Below are positions 8,703-17,625 of a stretch of DNA of 64,000 nt, in pieces. The DNA lies in the NCBI GenBank assembly GCA_900478215.1, contig LS483478.1, positions 3,906,001 to 3,970,000 of the forward strand, read 5' to 3'. The DNA is from Salmonella enterica subsp. houtenae serovar Houten. Lineage in GTDB: Bacteria > Pseudomonadota > Gammaproteobacteria > Enterobacterales > Enterobacteriaceae. Position 1 is the first letter of the stretch, and each line of letters begins with the position of its first letter. The position numbers and the translations under genes are program-made. The notes beneath the pieces are model-generated. The model was not told the origin of the DNA. It searched no databases and saw only the letters and a list, made by a program, of their open reading frames with translations.

Positions 8703-9614
8703 TCATAGTACGACATCATCTTCTTCTGCCCGCTGGATAAGGAAAAATATACTCCGCTCAGTAAGATAATAGATACTACAGGCCAACTCTTCAGAGATAC
8801 GAAGCATCATTACGTAGTGATGATGCGACTTTTGTTCCGCAATCGGTGGAAATATTTCTGACTCCAGCACGTTACTTAAAAAGTGAAATTTACTTGCATA
8901 TTCAGCAGAAATAATGCCTCTCGTCATCAGATTTGCCATGAGTGTATTTAGATTATCCTTTTCATGATATACGATACCTTTTCTCTCATGAATTCTGATA
9001 AGAACTTTTCTGAAGACAGCATGGCATTCACTTACGACGTGGGCAAAATCATTAAGCATCAGACGATTATACACTTCCATAAGATCGTATTCGACAAAGC
9101 CATACTCCCCTGGTGAATACAAATAATAACGTATATTTTTAAGCCGTTTTATTCTACGTAACCTGACGATTCTACCATTTTCAAATTTATATTTTAACCT
9201 ATGATTATGAAATATATTATTTAATTCATTAATCGCCTTATCCGGCTCTAACCCAAGCGTGACTTCATAGGTCCGAAGGTAGGTATCTATATATTTAAAA
9301 GCCAGCTCAATTGTATCAATATGCTTTCTTTTATCATTTGTTTTTAATAACAAATTACTCAATTCATCCAGATATGACGTTGATTGCGCATATAGGGTGA
9401 ATAAGCCATATTCTTTGCGTAGAGTCTTACATATTCTTCGATATACTTCGTCAGAATGACTATTATGATAACAGTATAATGTCATATCATAAAAAGAGGA
9501 GCAAGTGCCTAACGTATTGATAATCAATACAATAATCTGTTCACGTATTTCTAACGGAATATCTTCATATAACAGGTCGCTATGCCTTAGCGAGTATGGT
9601 CTGAAGGTGTGCAT
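8703..9614 (-). CDS. Protein of unknown function, predicted alpha-helical
   Basis: 303 residues from the ATG at 9614, behind a strong GGGGGAGG site; the 7-residue longer version is less likely. No domain recognised. The sequence is rich in Leu, Ile, Tyr, Arg and His with a basic middle (RIVRLRRIKRLKNIRYYLY) and a helical C terminus ending in acidic residues (EEDDVV). No signal peptide or membrane segment. Base composition is AT-rich compared with uxuR, which suggests horizontal origin. The general look (short helical repeats, R-rich, Y-rich) resembles HEPN/Abi-like proteins, but I have no motif for that. Confidence 0.7.
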   Translation of the reverse strand: MHTFRPYSLRHSDLLYEDIPLEIREQIIVLIINTLGTCSSFYDMTLYCYHNSHSDEVYRRICKTLRKEYGLFTLYAQSTSYLDELSNLLLKTNDKRKHIDTIELAFKYIDTYLRTYEVTLGLEPDKAINELNNIFHNHRLKYKFENGRIVRLRRIKRLKNIRYYLYSPGEYGFVEYDLMEVYNRLMLNDFAHVVSECHAVFRKVLIRIHERKGIVYHEKDNLNTLMANLMTRGIISAEYASKFHFLSNVLESEIFPPIAEQKSHHHYVMMLRISEELACSIYYLTERSIFFLIQRAEEDDVVL

Positions 9615-10479
9615 TCCTCCCCCTGTGAACCGCAACAGAACTTAACGCTATGGTTAACGTCATATTACTCTTTTTCAGTGGTTCAGACGTTAATATCAGC
9701 TCAACAGCAGGTAATTTCTTCTGATTTTTTAATTATGTTACGCGATCATTTACATCCACTATAAATGATAATCAAAGTAAGACGATGAGGCCGGAGCCTT
9801 CATATCAGGTGAGATGTCAGACCTCACCAATAAATCGGGGGTTGTTCTATTATTTCTCCCTGTAATCCTACTTTCTCACCCACTAAATCATCCCGACGAG
9901 CAAAATCAATAGGCCGTTCAATGTCAACAAAACAACGAAACGTCGCTCTGTTACCCGGGCATGATAACCCTTTATTATACAAATAGTTGTTGTATTTTAT
10001 CTTAATCTACTCTCACCATTTCCCCATTCCCAACGCCGATAGCGTATGTCCGGAATAGATATAGACCTCTACGGCCCTCTTCTGATTTAATCGACTGATA
10101 TATCGGGAATAATATCGTTTTACAAAATGTCAGGGAATATGTTGATACACCAGCCGATGATAGCCATCCCTTAGAAAGGTAGTCAGGCGGAATCGTCTGT
10201 AGTCAAAACCACAAGAACATAGGCAGGATAGCAGTAAATTTGTCCCTGGTTTGATGGAAGACAGGTTGCGGAAAATAACCTCCTGGCTTACATCAACACA
10301 TAACCAATTGATTTATATGATGTAAATTATAAAGTATGGCTAAAGTTAACATTTTTTGTGACATGTTCCACAATTAGTAACGATGGTGGTTTTTAAAACA
10401 CTGGTTTAGGTTCATATTGTAGACAATGAAAGAGAATGAAAAATGATGAAAGGTTTTAACAGCGTTCAATGGAGAGCTT
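9615..10479. other. Long intergenic region without recognised gene
   Basis: About 860 bases between the unknown 303-aa gene and the DeoR-type regulator. Average GC, many stops in all frames. It likely contains decayed sequence plus the promoter of the regulator, whose start has a GGAGA site at 10471-10475. I see no RNA gene, insertion-element end or clear repeat. Confidence 0.45.
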
Positions 10480-11268
10480 ATGAAAAGCGCGATTGAACGT
10501 CGCATGGAAATCGCGAATCTGGTCGGAGTGAGAGGCAAGGTCAGTGTTGGAGATCTTACCGAATATTTTGGCGTATCCGGAGCGACTATCCGTACTGACT
10601 TGCGTTTCCTGGAGTCAATGGGGCACATTGTCCGCTCTAACGGTTATGTCATTTTAAACAAAGGAGTCATTGCCAACTTTTCAGCGGAATCCCGAAATCG
10701 TAAAGAAACGGTAGTGATAGGGCATGAACAGGATGTTGCCATATCAGCAGAAAAGAGCAATAAAACCCTATTTTATTCAAATGGCGACGGATGGGAGCAG
10801 AAGCTGACGGAAATAATCGGCAGCCTGGAACAATCATTGTTTATTGGTGCCGGAGCGTTAACCCGACATTGGGCACAAATTCAAAAATGGGATTCAGGTC
10901 TAATACTGACAAATGATATCCAGTTAGTAACCTCCAGGTTATTCCCTGCGCCTAAAATGACGGTGATTATGCCCGGAGGCATAGTAAACAGTGAACAGAT
11001 GATGTTTGAGGGCGGCAAAACAGAAGAGAATTTAAAAGAATACCGGGTAGAGAATGCAATTCTGGAGGTTGATAACTTTGTTCCCGAAGAAGGTTTTTTT
11101 GCTGCTCATGAAAATGATGTAAGATTCTTAAGAACATTACGTACTATTGCGAAAAAACTTGTACTTATTGTACGGAATGAGAATCTCTCACAAGTCGCCA
11201 ATTTCTGGATTGGCGATGCAGACTTCGCCGAACACTTTATTTACGCATCAGAAATTAAGACCCCCTGA
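10480..11268 (+). CDS. DeoR-family transcriptional regulator
   Basis: 262 residues with an N-terminal DeoR winged HTH: VSVGDLTEYFGVSGATIRTDLRFLESMG at about 25-50, followed by a sugar-phosphate-sensing domain (FIGAGALTRHW, LILTNDIQL, VIMPGGIV). DeoR regulators typically repress sugar PTS operons and respond to a phosphorylated sugar. It is co-oriented with and 117 bases upstream of the PTS genes, with a perfect 9-bp dyad in between, so it is the obvious regulator of the 11.4-22.9 kb locus. The N-terminal residues 1-20 lack the usual basic start of AgaR-like proteins; the effector is unknown. Confidence 0.88.
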   Translation: MKSAIERRMEIANLVGVRGKVSVGDLTEYFGVSGATIRTDLRFLESMGHIVRSNGYVILNKGVIANFSAESRNRKETVVIGHEQDVAISAEKSNKTLFYSNGDGWEQKLTEIIGSLEQSLFIGAGALTRHWAQIQKWDSGLILTNDIQLVTSRLFPAPKMTVIMPGGIVNSEQMMFEGGKTEENLKEYRVENAILEVDNFVPEEGFFAAHENDVRFLRTLRTIAKKLVLIVRNENLSQVANFWIGDADFAEHFIYASEIKTP

Positions 11269-11280
11269 TTTTCAGGTAAA

Positions 11281-11316
11281 TACAGTATGGAGTAATATGA
11301 ATTATTTCATACTGTA
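11281..11316. promoter_or_regulatory. Dyad between regulator and PTS operon
   Basis: TACAGTATG (11281-11289) and CATACTGTA (11308-11316) are perfect inverted repeats separated by 18 AT-rich bases. The position, directly downstream of the regulator stop and upstream of the EIIB gene, fits either an operator for the DeoR-type protein or a weak terminator/processing hairpin. No U-run follows, so an operator is favoured. Confidence 0.5.
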
Positions 11317-11385
11317 GTTTTAGTTGTAGTTCTATCATTTAAACCATCATTGATGGTTCGTTATCTTTCGGAGAAAATTTAAGTA

Positions 11386-11859
11386 ATGGCTAATATTGTT
11401 CTGGTTAGAATTGATGAACGTCTTTTACATGGACAAATTCGAATCACATGGGGAAAATATTCTGGTGCAAATACCATTATTGTCGCCAATGATGAAATAG
11501 CTGCCAACCCTGTATTACAGGCTCCCTTTAAAGGCGCTGCCGGCGGCGAATATGTCGTACTTTTCAGAACAATCGAGCATTTGATTGGTAGTATCAATAA
11601 AGCGGATGAACGCAGACGCATACTTATTCTGTGTAAAACGCCAGAAGATGTCGCCAGACTTGTTGAGGGAGGAGTCAGTTTTAATGAGGTCAACGTCGGT
11701 AATATGCATCATAATACCGAAAGGAGACAAATTGACAAAAATGTTTCCGTTAGTCCGGTGGATATTCAGGCCTTTAAACGCATTCAACTAAAAGGCATTA
11801 AATCGATAATACAGCATATGCCAGAAAGCTCGCGGAAAGACATTTTCGACTGTATCTGA
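11386..11859 (+). CDS. PTS mannose-family EIIB component
   Basis: 157-residue cytosolic phosphocarrier of the mannose/fructose/sorbose PTS family. The phosphorylatable His is in the family motif DERLLHGQI (about residue 15) and GNMHHNTERRQI forms the second conserved region. It passes phosphate from EIIA to the sugar bound by EIIC/EIID. First gene of the B-C-D-A PTS block, followed after 19 bases by EIIC. This family transports hexoses and amino sugars and, in Firmicutes, unsaturated glycosaminoglycan disaccharides. The AgaV/AgaB-like motifs point to an amino-sugar-containing substrate, by inference. Confidence 0.92.
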   Translation: MANIVLVRIDERLLHGQIRITWGKYSGANTIIVANDEIAANPVLQAPFKGAAGGEYVVLFRTIEHLIGSINKADERRRILILCKTPEDVARLVEGGVSFNEVNVGNMHHNTERRQIDKNVSVSPVDIQAFKRIQLKGIKSIIQHMPESSRKDIFDCI

Positions 11860-11878
11860 TTAAATTTTAGGAGTCATC

Positions 11879-12649
11879 ATGTATGAGGCTTTTTTGGTCG
11901 CCTTATGGGCTGCCCTGTGCGGAATAGATAAGTATGATGTTGCATTAAACTTTCATCGACCTTTAATTACAGGCCCTGTCATTGGATTTATTCTGGGCGA
12001 TGTCCAGACAGGATTGATTGCGGGAGCTGCAATGGAATTAGCCTGGTTAGGGCTGGTGCCAAACGCCGGTTCACAACCACCAGACGTTACCATCGGAGCG
12101 ATTGTCGGAACAGCTTTTGCTATCAAATTGGGTATTACGCCTGAAGCATCTATTGGTATGGCGATCCCGTTCGCTATGGCAATGCAGGCGCTTGTAATTT
12201 TCTTGTTCACATCATTTTCACCGGTGATGCAAAAATGTGATCGCTATGCCGAGCAGGGAAATGCTTCTGGTATTGATCGTATGCTTTATTTTGGGTTGGC
12301 AACCAGAGCAGTGTTATATGGCGTTGTAGCTTTTGCGGCAGTTTACTACGGAACCCAGGCAGCCGATTTTATTATCAGATATTTACCAGAAAAAGTTATT
12401 GATGGCATGGCCATCGCAGGAAAAATGATGCCAGCCGTGGGCTTCGCCATGTTGTTACGTACGATGTTTAATGTCAAATTACTGCCACATTTTTTCATCG
12501 GTTTCATTTTAACAACGTATTTTAAATTACCTATTATTGCTGTCGCGATAGCATTTCTTTGCGTGGCCATCCTTGATTATTTCCAGTCAGGAAGTGCTAC
12601 CGGAAAAAATCAGGAAGGAATATTAGAGGATATTCATGATGATCTCTAA
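11879..12649 (+). CDS. PTS mannose-family EIIC permease
   Basis: 256-residue integral membrane permease with multiple hydrophobic segments, including the family pattern RPLITGPVIGFILGDVQTGLIAGAAMELAWLG. GAGGxxPPD-like PNAGSQPPDVTIG follows. It forms the membrane channel together with EIID. Start at 11879 with AGGAG upstream; the last 14 bases overlap the EIID start, so they are translated together. No unusual feature seen. Confidence 0.93.
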   Translation: MYEAFLVALWAALCGIDKYDVALNFHRPLITGPVIGFILGDVQTGLIAGAAMELAWLGLVPNAGSQPPDVTIGAIVGTAFAIKLGITPEASIGMAIPFAMAMQALVIFLFTSFSPVMQKCDRYAEQGNASGIDRMLYFGLATRAVLYGVVAFAAVYYGTQAADFIIRYLPEKVIDGMAIAGKMMPAVGFAMLLRTMFNVKLLPHFFIGFILTTYFKLPIIAVAIAFLCVAILDYFQSGSATGKNQEGILEDIHDDL

Positions 12650-13505
12650 AGCAACCGTAGACACAGATACCACTGAAAAACTGACTGTATCACCTGATAC
12701 CGAGTATCAGGATAAAGAAATCAGTTCTGCTATCACAAAAAGGGACCTGTGGAAAGTTGGTTTCCGTGGTCTTTTTATGGAGGGTAATTTCAATTATGAG
12801 CGTATGCAGGCTGGTGGTTTTTGTTTTAGCATTATCCCAGCGCTGAAAAAGATTCATCGTAATCCACACGATTTTTCACTGGCGCTCAAGAATAATCTTT
12901 CATTTTATAATGCCCACCCCAAGCTTTTTACATTTCCACTTGGGTTAGCAATTGCGATGGAAGAGAATAAAGAAAAACCAGAAACAATTAATGCTATCAA
13001 AGCAGCAACAATGGGGCCGACAGGAGGAATCGGCGACGCCATTGACCATATGACCATGATGCCTTTGACGTTAGGTATTGGCGCTGCGATATCGCTGCAA
13101 GGTAGTATTGCTGGGCCATTTGTATTTTTTATTCTGTACCAGCTCTATCACTTTTTTGTTTATTTCTGGCTGCTGTTTTTTGGCTATAAATCCGGTGTTG
13201 CGGCTCTCGGAAAATTATCCGAACAAGCGGATAAACTGGGACGTGCGGCCAATATCATTGGCTTAGGAGTCCTGGGTTCTATGACTGCCGCCTTTGTTAA
13301 AGTATCGACGCCATTAGTGGTTACAGCGGGCGCGGCTCATGTGAATGTTCAAACCGATCTTCTGGACAGGATATTGCCAAATGCGCTACCGCTGGCTCTG
13401 GTCTGGATTATGTTCTGGTTAGTACAAAAAGGTAAATCGCCCAGCGCTCTGATATTTGGCACGTTAGCTCTTGGCGTCGTGGGACACGTTATTGGTATTT
13501 TCTAA
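12636..13505 (+). CDS. PTS mannose-family EIID component
   Basis: 289 residues. The family body begins after a hydrophilic N-terminal extension of about 30 residues (SKATVDTDTTEKL...), with ITKRDLWKVGFRGLFMEGNFNYERMQAGG as the EIID signature, then NPHDFSLALKNNLSFYNAHPKL and GPTGGIGDAIDHMTMMPL. Membrane-associated partner of EIIC. Overlaps EIIC by 14 bases and is followed after nine bases by EIIA. Confidence 0.93.
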   Translation: MMISKATVDTDTTEKLTVSPDTEYQDKEISSAITKRDLWKVGFRGLFMEGNFNYERMQAGGFCFSIIPALKKIHRNPHDFSLALKNNLSFYNAHPKLFTFPLGLAIAMEENKEKPETINAIKAATMGPTGGIGDAIDHMTMMPLTLGIGAAISLQGSIAGPFVFFILYQLYHFFVYFWLLFFGYKSGVAALGKLSEQADKLGRAANIIGLGVLGSMTAAFVKVSTPLVVTAGAAHVNVQTDLLDRILPNALPLALVWIMFWLVQKGKSPSALIFGTLALGVVGHVIGIF

Positions 13506-13514
13506 GGTAAAAAT

Positions 13515-13952
13515 ATGATTGGGATAATTGTTGTAGGCCATATAAATTTTGCCTCAGGGTTGCGTTCTGCCGTTGAAGCTATTGCCGGGGAGCAACCTTA
13601 TATCGAGTATATAGATTTTATTCCGGGCATGAGTACAGAACAACTGGAAATACATATCCGGCAGGCGGTCGAAAAATGTCAGACAGGGGAAGGCATCCTG
13701 GTATTCACTGATGTTGCCGGAGGCTCTCCTTGCAACCGAGCGACAGCGGTTATGTCTGATTATTCTGATATACGAGTGATTACTGGCAGTAATTTACCCA
13801 TGATTGCCAATGCCTGTCTTGAACGTGATGGCACAAATCTTGATGAGCTTACATCACTCATTGTAGAACTGGGGCATCATTCCATTGGGCTGATTGATAT
13901 CAACAGCCTTGAGACAGACGATAAGCCAAATGACATGAATGATGGCCTCTGA
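13515..13952 (+). CDS. PTS mannose-family EIIA component
   Basis: 145-residue EIIA of the mannose family. Phospho-accepting His near residue 9 is in VVGHINFASGL, and FTDVAGGSPCNRA is the second conserved loop. It takes phosphate from HPr and hands it to EIIB. Ends the PTS block; a short hairpin (GCCAGA...TCTGGC, 13996-14012) separates it from the hydrolase genes and may tune relative expression. The acidic tail (TDDKPNDMND) is unremarkable. Confidence 0.92.
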   Translation: MIGIIVVGHINFASGLRSAVEAIAGEQPYIEYIDFIPGMSTEQLEIHIRQAVEKCQTGEGILVFTDVAGGSPCNRATAVMSDYSDIRVITGSNLPMIANACLERDGTNLDELTSLIVELGHHSIGLIDINSLETDDKPNDMNDGL

Positions 13953-14020
13953 GTGAATGACAATCTCCAGGAACTATTTTAATTATTAATATTCCGCCAG
14001 ACAAAATCTGGCATCTACAA

Positions 14021-15067
14021 ATGGGTTATTTTATGCAGCATCAATCAATTACGCAATTAATGCGTAAGGTCTATCTCTGGCAAAAAGAACACCAGGTTCG
14101 CTGGGTAATCAGGAGCCAGGGACAACGCCGCTATTTAAAATCAACCGACTGGGAACGCGGTGTTTTCTGGAGTGGCGTTGCCGCAGCATGGCGAGAAACG
14201 CAGGATGAAGTGTATTTAAATGGGCTTGCGGAATATACCCTTAATACCGGTTTTCGGGCAGGGCCGCTGGTGAATTTTGCTGACGATCAAGTCTGTCTTC
14301 AAAGCTATCTGGAGGTCTATCAAACATTAGGTTGTGATGACGCTCTTCAGTATGCGCAAAAGGCGCTTGAACCGATGCTGACAAGCGAGAAAAGAGGTAG
14401 AGAAATCTGGTGGTGGGCCGATGCCTTATTTATGGCGGCACCAACATTAGCCGCATTCGGCGCTCATTCTCAGCAACCCGCTTATTGGGAACAAATGGAT
14501 CGCTTCTGGTGGGATGCTGTGGATTTTCTTCACGACCCGGAAACTGGACTTTACTACCGTGACAAGCGATATATACCTTTCCCAGAGGGGGACGGCATCT
14601 GTGAACAGAACGGTCAGAAAGTATTCTGGGCCAGAGGCATTGGCTGGATCCTGGCGGCAATACCACGACTCCTGGCCTGGTTGCCCCAGGACTTTCCTTC
14701 CCGAGAACGCTATCTGGCGCAGTTTTTACTGTTAGCTGAACAGGTGGTGAAATACCAGTCTGCGGATGGCTTATGGCGTACTAGCTTACTTGATCCTGAG
14801 CATTTTCCTGAGCCTGAAAGCAGCGCCAGCGCGTTGTTCTGTTATGCGCTGGCATGGGGCATTAATCATGGCGTGCTGGATGCCAAATACCGTCCTGTCG
14901 CGCTACGGGCCTGGCAAGGGCTGACAGAATGCGTCGACGAGCAGGGGAAATTAGGATGGGTACAGCTTCCTGCCTATAACCCCCGAAGAGTGGACGCCAG
15001 CCATAATATTGATTATGGCGCAGGCGCCTTTTTGTTGGCCGGAACTGAAATGTTGAATCTGCTTTAA
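14021..15067 (+). CDS. GH105/GH88-type unsaturated uronyl hydrolase
   Basis: 348 residues of the (alpha/alpha)6-barrel GH105/GH88 clan that removes 4,5-unsaturated uronic acid from lyase products. WWWADALFMAAPTLA matches the conserved WxDxLFMAxP active-site strand (catalytic Asp), and FWARGIGWILAA the second. No signal peptide, so it acts in the cytosol on sugars brought in by the PTS. Start is uncertain: ATG at 14021 or the in-frame ATG at 14033, neither with a strong ribosome site. Neighbours (PL8 lyase, KdgM porin, PTS) fit a role on unsaturated disaccharides. Substrate preference (glucuronyl versus rhamnogalacturonyl) cannot be decided from the sequence. Confidence 0.85.
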   Translation: MGYFMQHQSITQLMRKVYLWQKEHQVRWVIRSQGQRRYLKSTDWERGVFWSGVAAAWRETQDEVYLNGLAEYTLNTGFRAGPLVNFADDQVCLQSYLEVYQTLGCDDALQYAQKALEPMLTSEKRGREIWWWADALFMAAPTLAAFGAHSQQPAYWEQMDRFWWDAVDFLHDPETGLYYRDKRYIPFPEGDGICEQNGQKVFWARGIGWILAAIPRLLAWLPQDFPSRERYLAQFLLLAEQVVKYQSADGLWRTSLLDPEHFPEPESSASALFCYALAWGINHGVLDAKYRPVALRAWQGLTECVDEQGKLGWVQLPAYNPRRVDASHNIDYGAGAFLLAGTEMLNLL

Positions 15068-15091
15068 ACCTGTCCGGGAATATGAGGAGTG

Positions 15092-16558
15092 ATGAGAGAA
15101 ATGATATCACCGACACAACGCCCCTGGTTACCCCATGAGCATCCCGGATGGAAGGAGTATACCCTTTTATTCCTGCAAAAATTGAAACGTGATGTGCTAT
15201 TACGTAAACCCTTTATTTCACATGACTGTGAAATGGCTGCGTTGTTTGCGAAAAATCATCTTTCATTTAAGGAAAAATGCGAACGGATGGCCGTGTACTT
15301 TATTGATTCATTTTTCTATTACTCCCGTTTTGAGTTTTGTCGGGCATATTTACCCGGCTGGCCCAGTGAGCAAGGTTCTGAGTCCGATGCGATTGAAGCA
15401 ACGGCCCGAACATTGCCACTGATGGCCGCCTGGCTCCATTATCAAACGACAAACCAGGGGAAATTAGACAGCTACGGAAAATGTGTCCATCAGGCGCTAA
15501 AGCAGGCTTTTATCTGTGGAACTGACCCTGAACATCCAGGATATTGGGGAAAAATTAAAGATTATGATCAGCGCATTTGTGAATGCTGCGATATTGCTCT
15601 GGCACTGTGGTTGGTACGCAATACCGTCTGGAAAAGCTATAGCGCGCCAGAGCGGGAACGTATTCTTTGCTGGCTTCAAGGGGTAAATAACTGTAAAACC
15701 GTTGATAACAACTGGCATTTATTTATTGTATTAACCCAACAGGTCGTACTGGCTCTTTCCGGTAAAGGAGAAAACAGCGAGCAGCGCTATGCGCGGGTGA
15801 AAGCGTTCTACGTCGGTGAAGGCTGGTTCCGTGATGGGGCGAATGGAAATTTCGATTACTATAATTCGTGGGCATTCCACTATCTTTTATTTTGGATCGA
15901 CCGTATAAACCCCGACTTTGATCATCAATTTATTACACAAAGTTGCGCCGAATTCGCCCACACATTTCGCTATTTCTTTACCCCGTGCGGATTTCCTTTT
16001 TTTGGAAGAAGCATTAGTTATCGACTTGCAGCGCCTGTAGCGCTCATGGCGAATGCCATTCAATCGGGCCGCGCTGATGGGCAATTAAAGCGGATCATTT
16101 CCACGCTAACCCATTTTTTCATGCTGCATGGCGCAGAACAACATGGCGCCATCACCCAGGGATTGTTTCAAGCCGATCGTCGGTTGATGGATGGCTACAG
16201 CGGTAGTGGCAGCAGTTTATGGTCATTGCGTACGCTAATACTGATGCTGTATGCGGGCACGGAATGTGAACTGTGGGATATTGATGAAGCGCCTCTGGAG
16301 GTTGAAATTGCATCATTTGATTTTACTATCGACGCTATTTCAGCTCGCGTTACAGGAATTAAAGAAACGCAGGAGGTCATCGTAACATTTACCCATGACC
16401 AGTATCCTGACGCTCCTTTCAGAGATGGTAAATTAATAACGCAAGGATGGTGGCCAATTGTTCTTGAAAGTATCTCCGGGCGCTCAACGCGTCCTAAAAA
16501 CAATTTATTACGTAAGGGGGTGACAACTTTTAGTTCCCGATTAAATTTATACCTCTGA
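15092..16558 (+). CDS. DUF2264 protein, putative glycoside hydrolase
   Basis: 488 residues, start behind GAGGAG (a second ATG at 15101 is possible). DUF2264 domain: helical toroid with conserved stretches RAYLPGWPSEQ, DQRICECCDIALALWL, NNWHLFIVL, FYVGEGWFRDGANGNFDYYNSWAFHY and FGRSISYRLAA. No signal peptide. DUF2264 proteins co-occur with polysaccharide lyases and GH105 enzymes; I recall that the family was linked to beta-glucuronidase activity (GH154), but I cannot verify it here. In this operon it probably acts in the cytosol on uronate oligosaccharides together with the GH105 enzyme. Confidence 0.82.
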   Translation: MREMISPTQRPWLPHEHPGWKEYTLLFLQKLKRDVLLRKPFISHDCEMAALFAKNHLSFKEKCERMAVYFIDSFFYYSRFEFCRAYLPGWPSEQGSESDAIEATARTLPLMAAWLHYQTTNQGKLDSYGKCVHQALKQAFICGTDPEHPGYWGKIKDYDQRICECCDIALALWLVRNTVWKSYSAPERERILCWLQGVNNCKTVDNNWHLFIVLTQQVVLALSGKGENSEQRYARVKAFYVGEGWFRDGANGNFDYYNSWAFHYLLFWIDRINPDFDHQFITQSCAEFAHTFRYFFTPCGFPFFGRSISYRLAAPVALMANAIQSGRADGQLKRIISTLTHFFMLHGAEQHGAITQGLFQADRRLMDGYSGSGSSLWSLRTLILMLYAGTECELWDIDEAPLEVEIASFDFTIDAISARVTGIKETQEVIVTFTHDQYPDAPFRDGKLITQGWWPIVLESISGRSTRPKNNLLRKGVTTFSSRLNLYL

Positions 16559-16602
16559 GATTATAACGACATAAATAAATCTACTATTAATAAAGGTAGC
16601 TT

Positions 16603-17607
16603 ATGAAAAACTATCAACGGCCCTGCATTCTGTTTTTTACAGCATTAATGATGATAAGTGCGTTTCCCGCGTTTGCCGGAGGATATATCCAATTCGGTAG
16701 TGAGTACGAATATTATCCACAAAAAGAAAATATTGCCTATCATCGACTGACGTCTTACAACCCGTATATTCGCTTCAGTTATCGACCGCAAGACTCTGAC
16801 TGGACGTATTCCGGACGTATTCTTTTAAAAGAGTATCCATATAAGAATGATTATAATAATAAAGTGAGTACCTCTCAATCCGGATTGTATGAACTGTACG
16901 CCACTAATTATATTAAAAGTGGTAATTTTATCTTCAGACCAGGTATCGGTTTTCGGATCGTTCCTTATGATAAAGCGAACTACTATGGCGAGCGATATGA
17001 ACGACAGCTCAGAATACTGCCTCAGTTCGATTATCTACTTACGCAGGATTCCCGCTTTTATCTGAATGGATTCTTTTATATCGCCGATTCAAAAGGAAGC
17101 CGTAAGAATGACAGAACTACCGATCCTTATAATAAGGGCGAATGCAAAGCCAGTGATGCTAATGCCTTTGGTTTTTGTTCTAAAAAATACAGTGACTGGG
17201 GATATGAGTTCGACGCAGGCATCCGCCATAACATTAACAGCACGAATAGTGTAGCGTTGGGGGTTCATACGGAATTTGATGATGTTACGAATAATTATGA
17301 TGATCAGTTAATTCAGGGAACGCTGGATTACCAATATCGTACAGGCAAATTAACGTTAGGGCCATATGTCCGCATTGCTCTTGATCGCAGTATTAAACTG
17401 AAATCAGAAAAGAACCCTGCTTCAAACATCACATTAAAACAACCGTATAACCGCTATGGCATACGCGCAAATTATTCCTTTAACGGACGTTGGTCTATGG
17501 GTGCCGAAACCTATTATCAGGAAGAGAAAATGCAGGATCAGTCTGGCAACGATATGCAGTCGCGACAGAAATGGTTTTATAAGCTGAACGTTCAGTATAA
17601 TTTCTGA
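16603..17607 (+). CDS. KdgM-family oligosaccharide porin
   Basis: 334-residue outer-membrane beta-barrel. Signal peptide at residues 1-26 ends in FPAFA before GGYIQFGSEYEYYPQ. The rest consists of alternating aromatic beta-strands and ends in a terminal Phe (LNVQYNF), typical for barrel insertion by BAM. KdgM/NanC-type porins take up acidic oligosaccharides such as oligogalacturonates or sialic acid. At 334 residues it is longer than typical KdgM (about 230), so it may belong to the OmpL-like/longer branch. It lies between the hydrolases and the lyase, consistent with import of the lyase products. Confidence 0.85.
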   Translation: MKNYQRPCILFFTALMMISAFPAFAGGYIQFGSEYEYYPQKENIAYHRLTSYNPYIRFSYRPQDSDWTYSGRILLKEYPYKNDYNNKVSTSQSGLYELYATNYIKSGNFIFRPGIGFRIVPYDKANYYGERYERQLRILPQFDYLLTQDSRFYLNGFFYIADSKGSRKNDRTTDPYNKGECKASDANAFGFCSKKYSDWGYEFDAGIRHNINSTNSVALGVHTEFDDVTNNYDDQLIQGTLDYQYRTGKLTLGPYVRIALDRSIKLKSEKNPASNITLKQPYNRYGIRANYSFNGRWSMGAETYYQEEKMQDQSGNDMQSRQKWFYKLNVQYNF

Positions 17608-17625
17608 TTATAGAGGGTGACATCA

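Noticed and set aside
8461..8719. Small ORFs of 60-64 codons
   Set aside because: No start context and no recognisable sequence; overlap the end of another gene.
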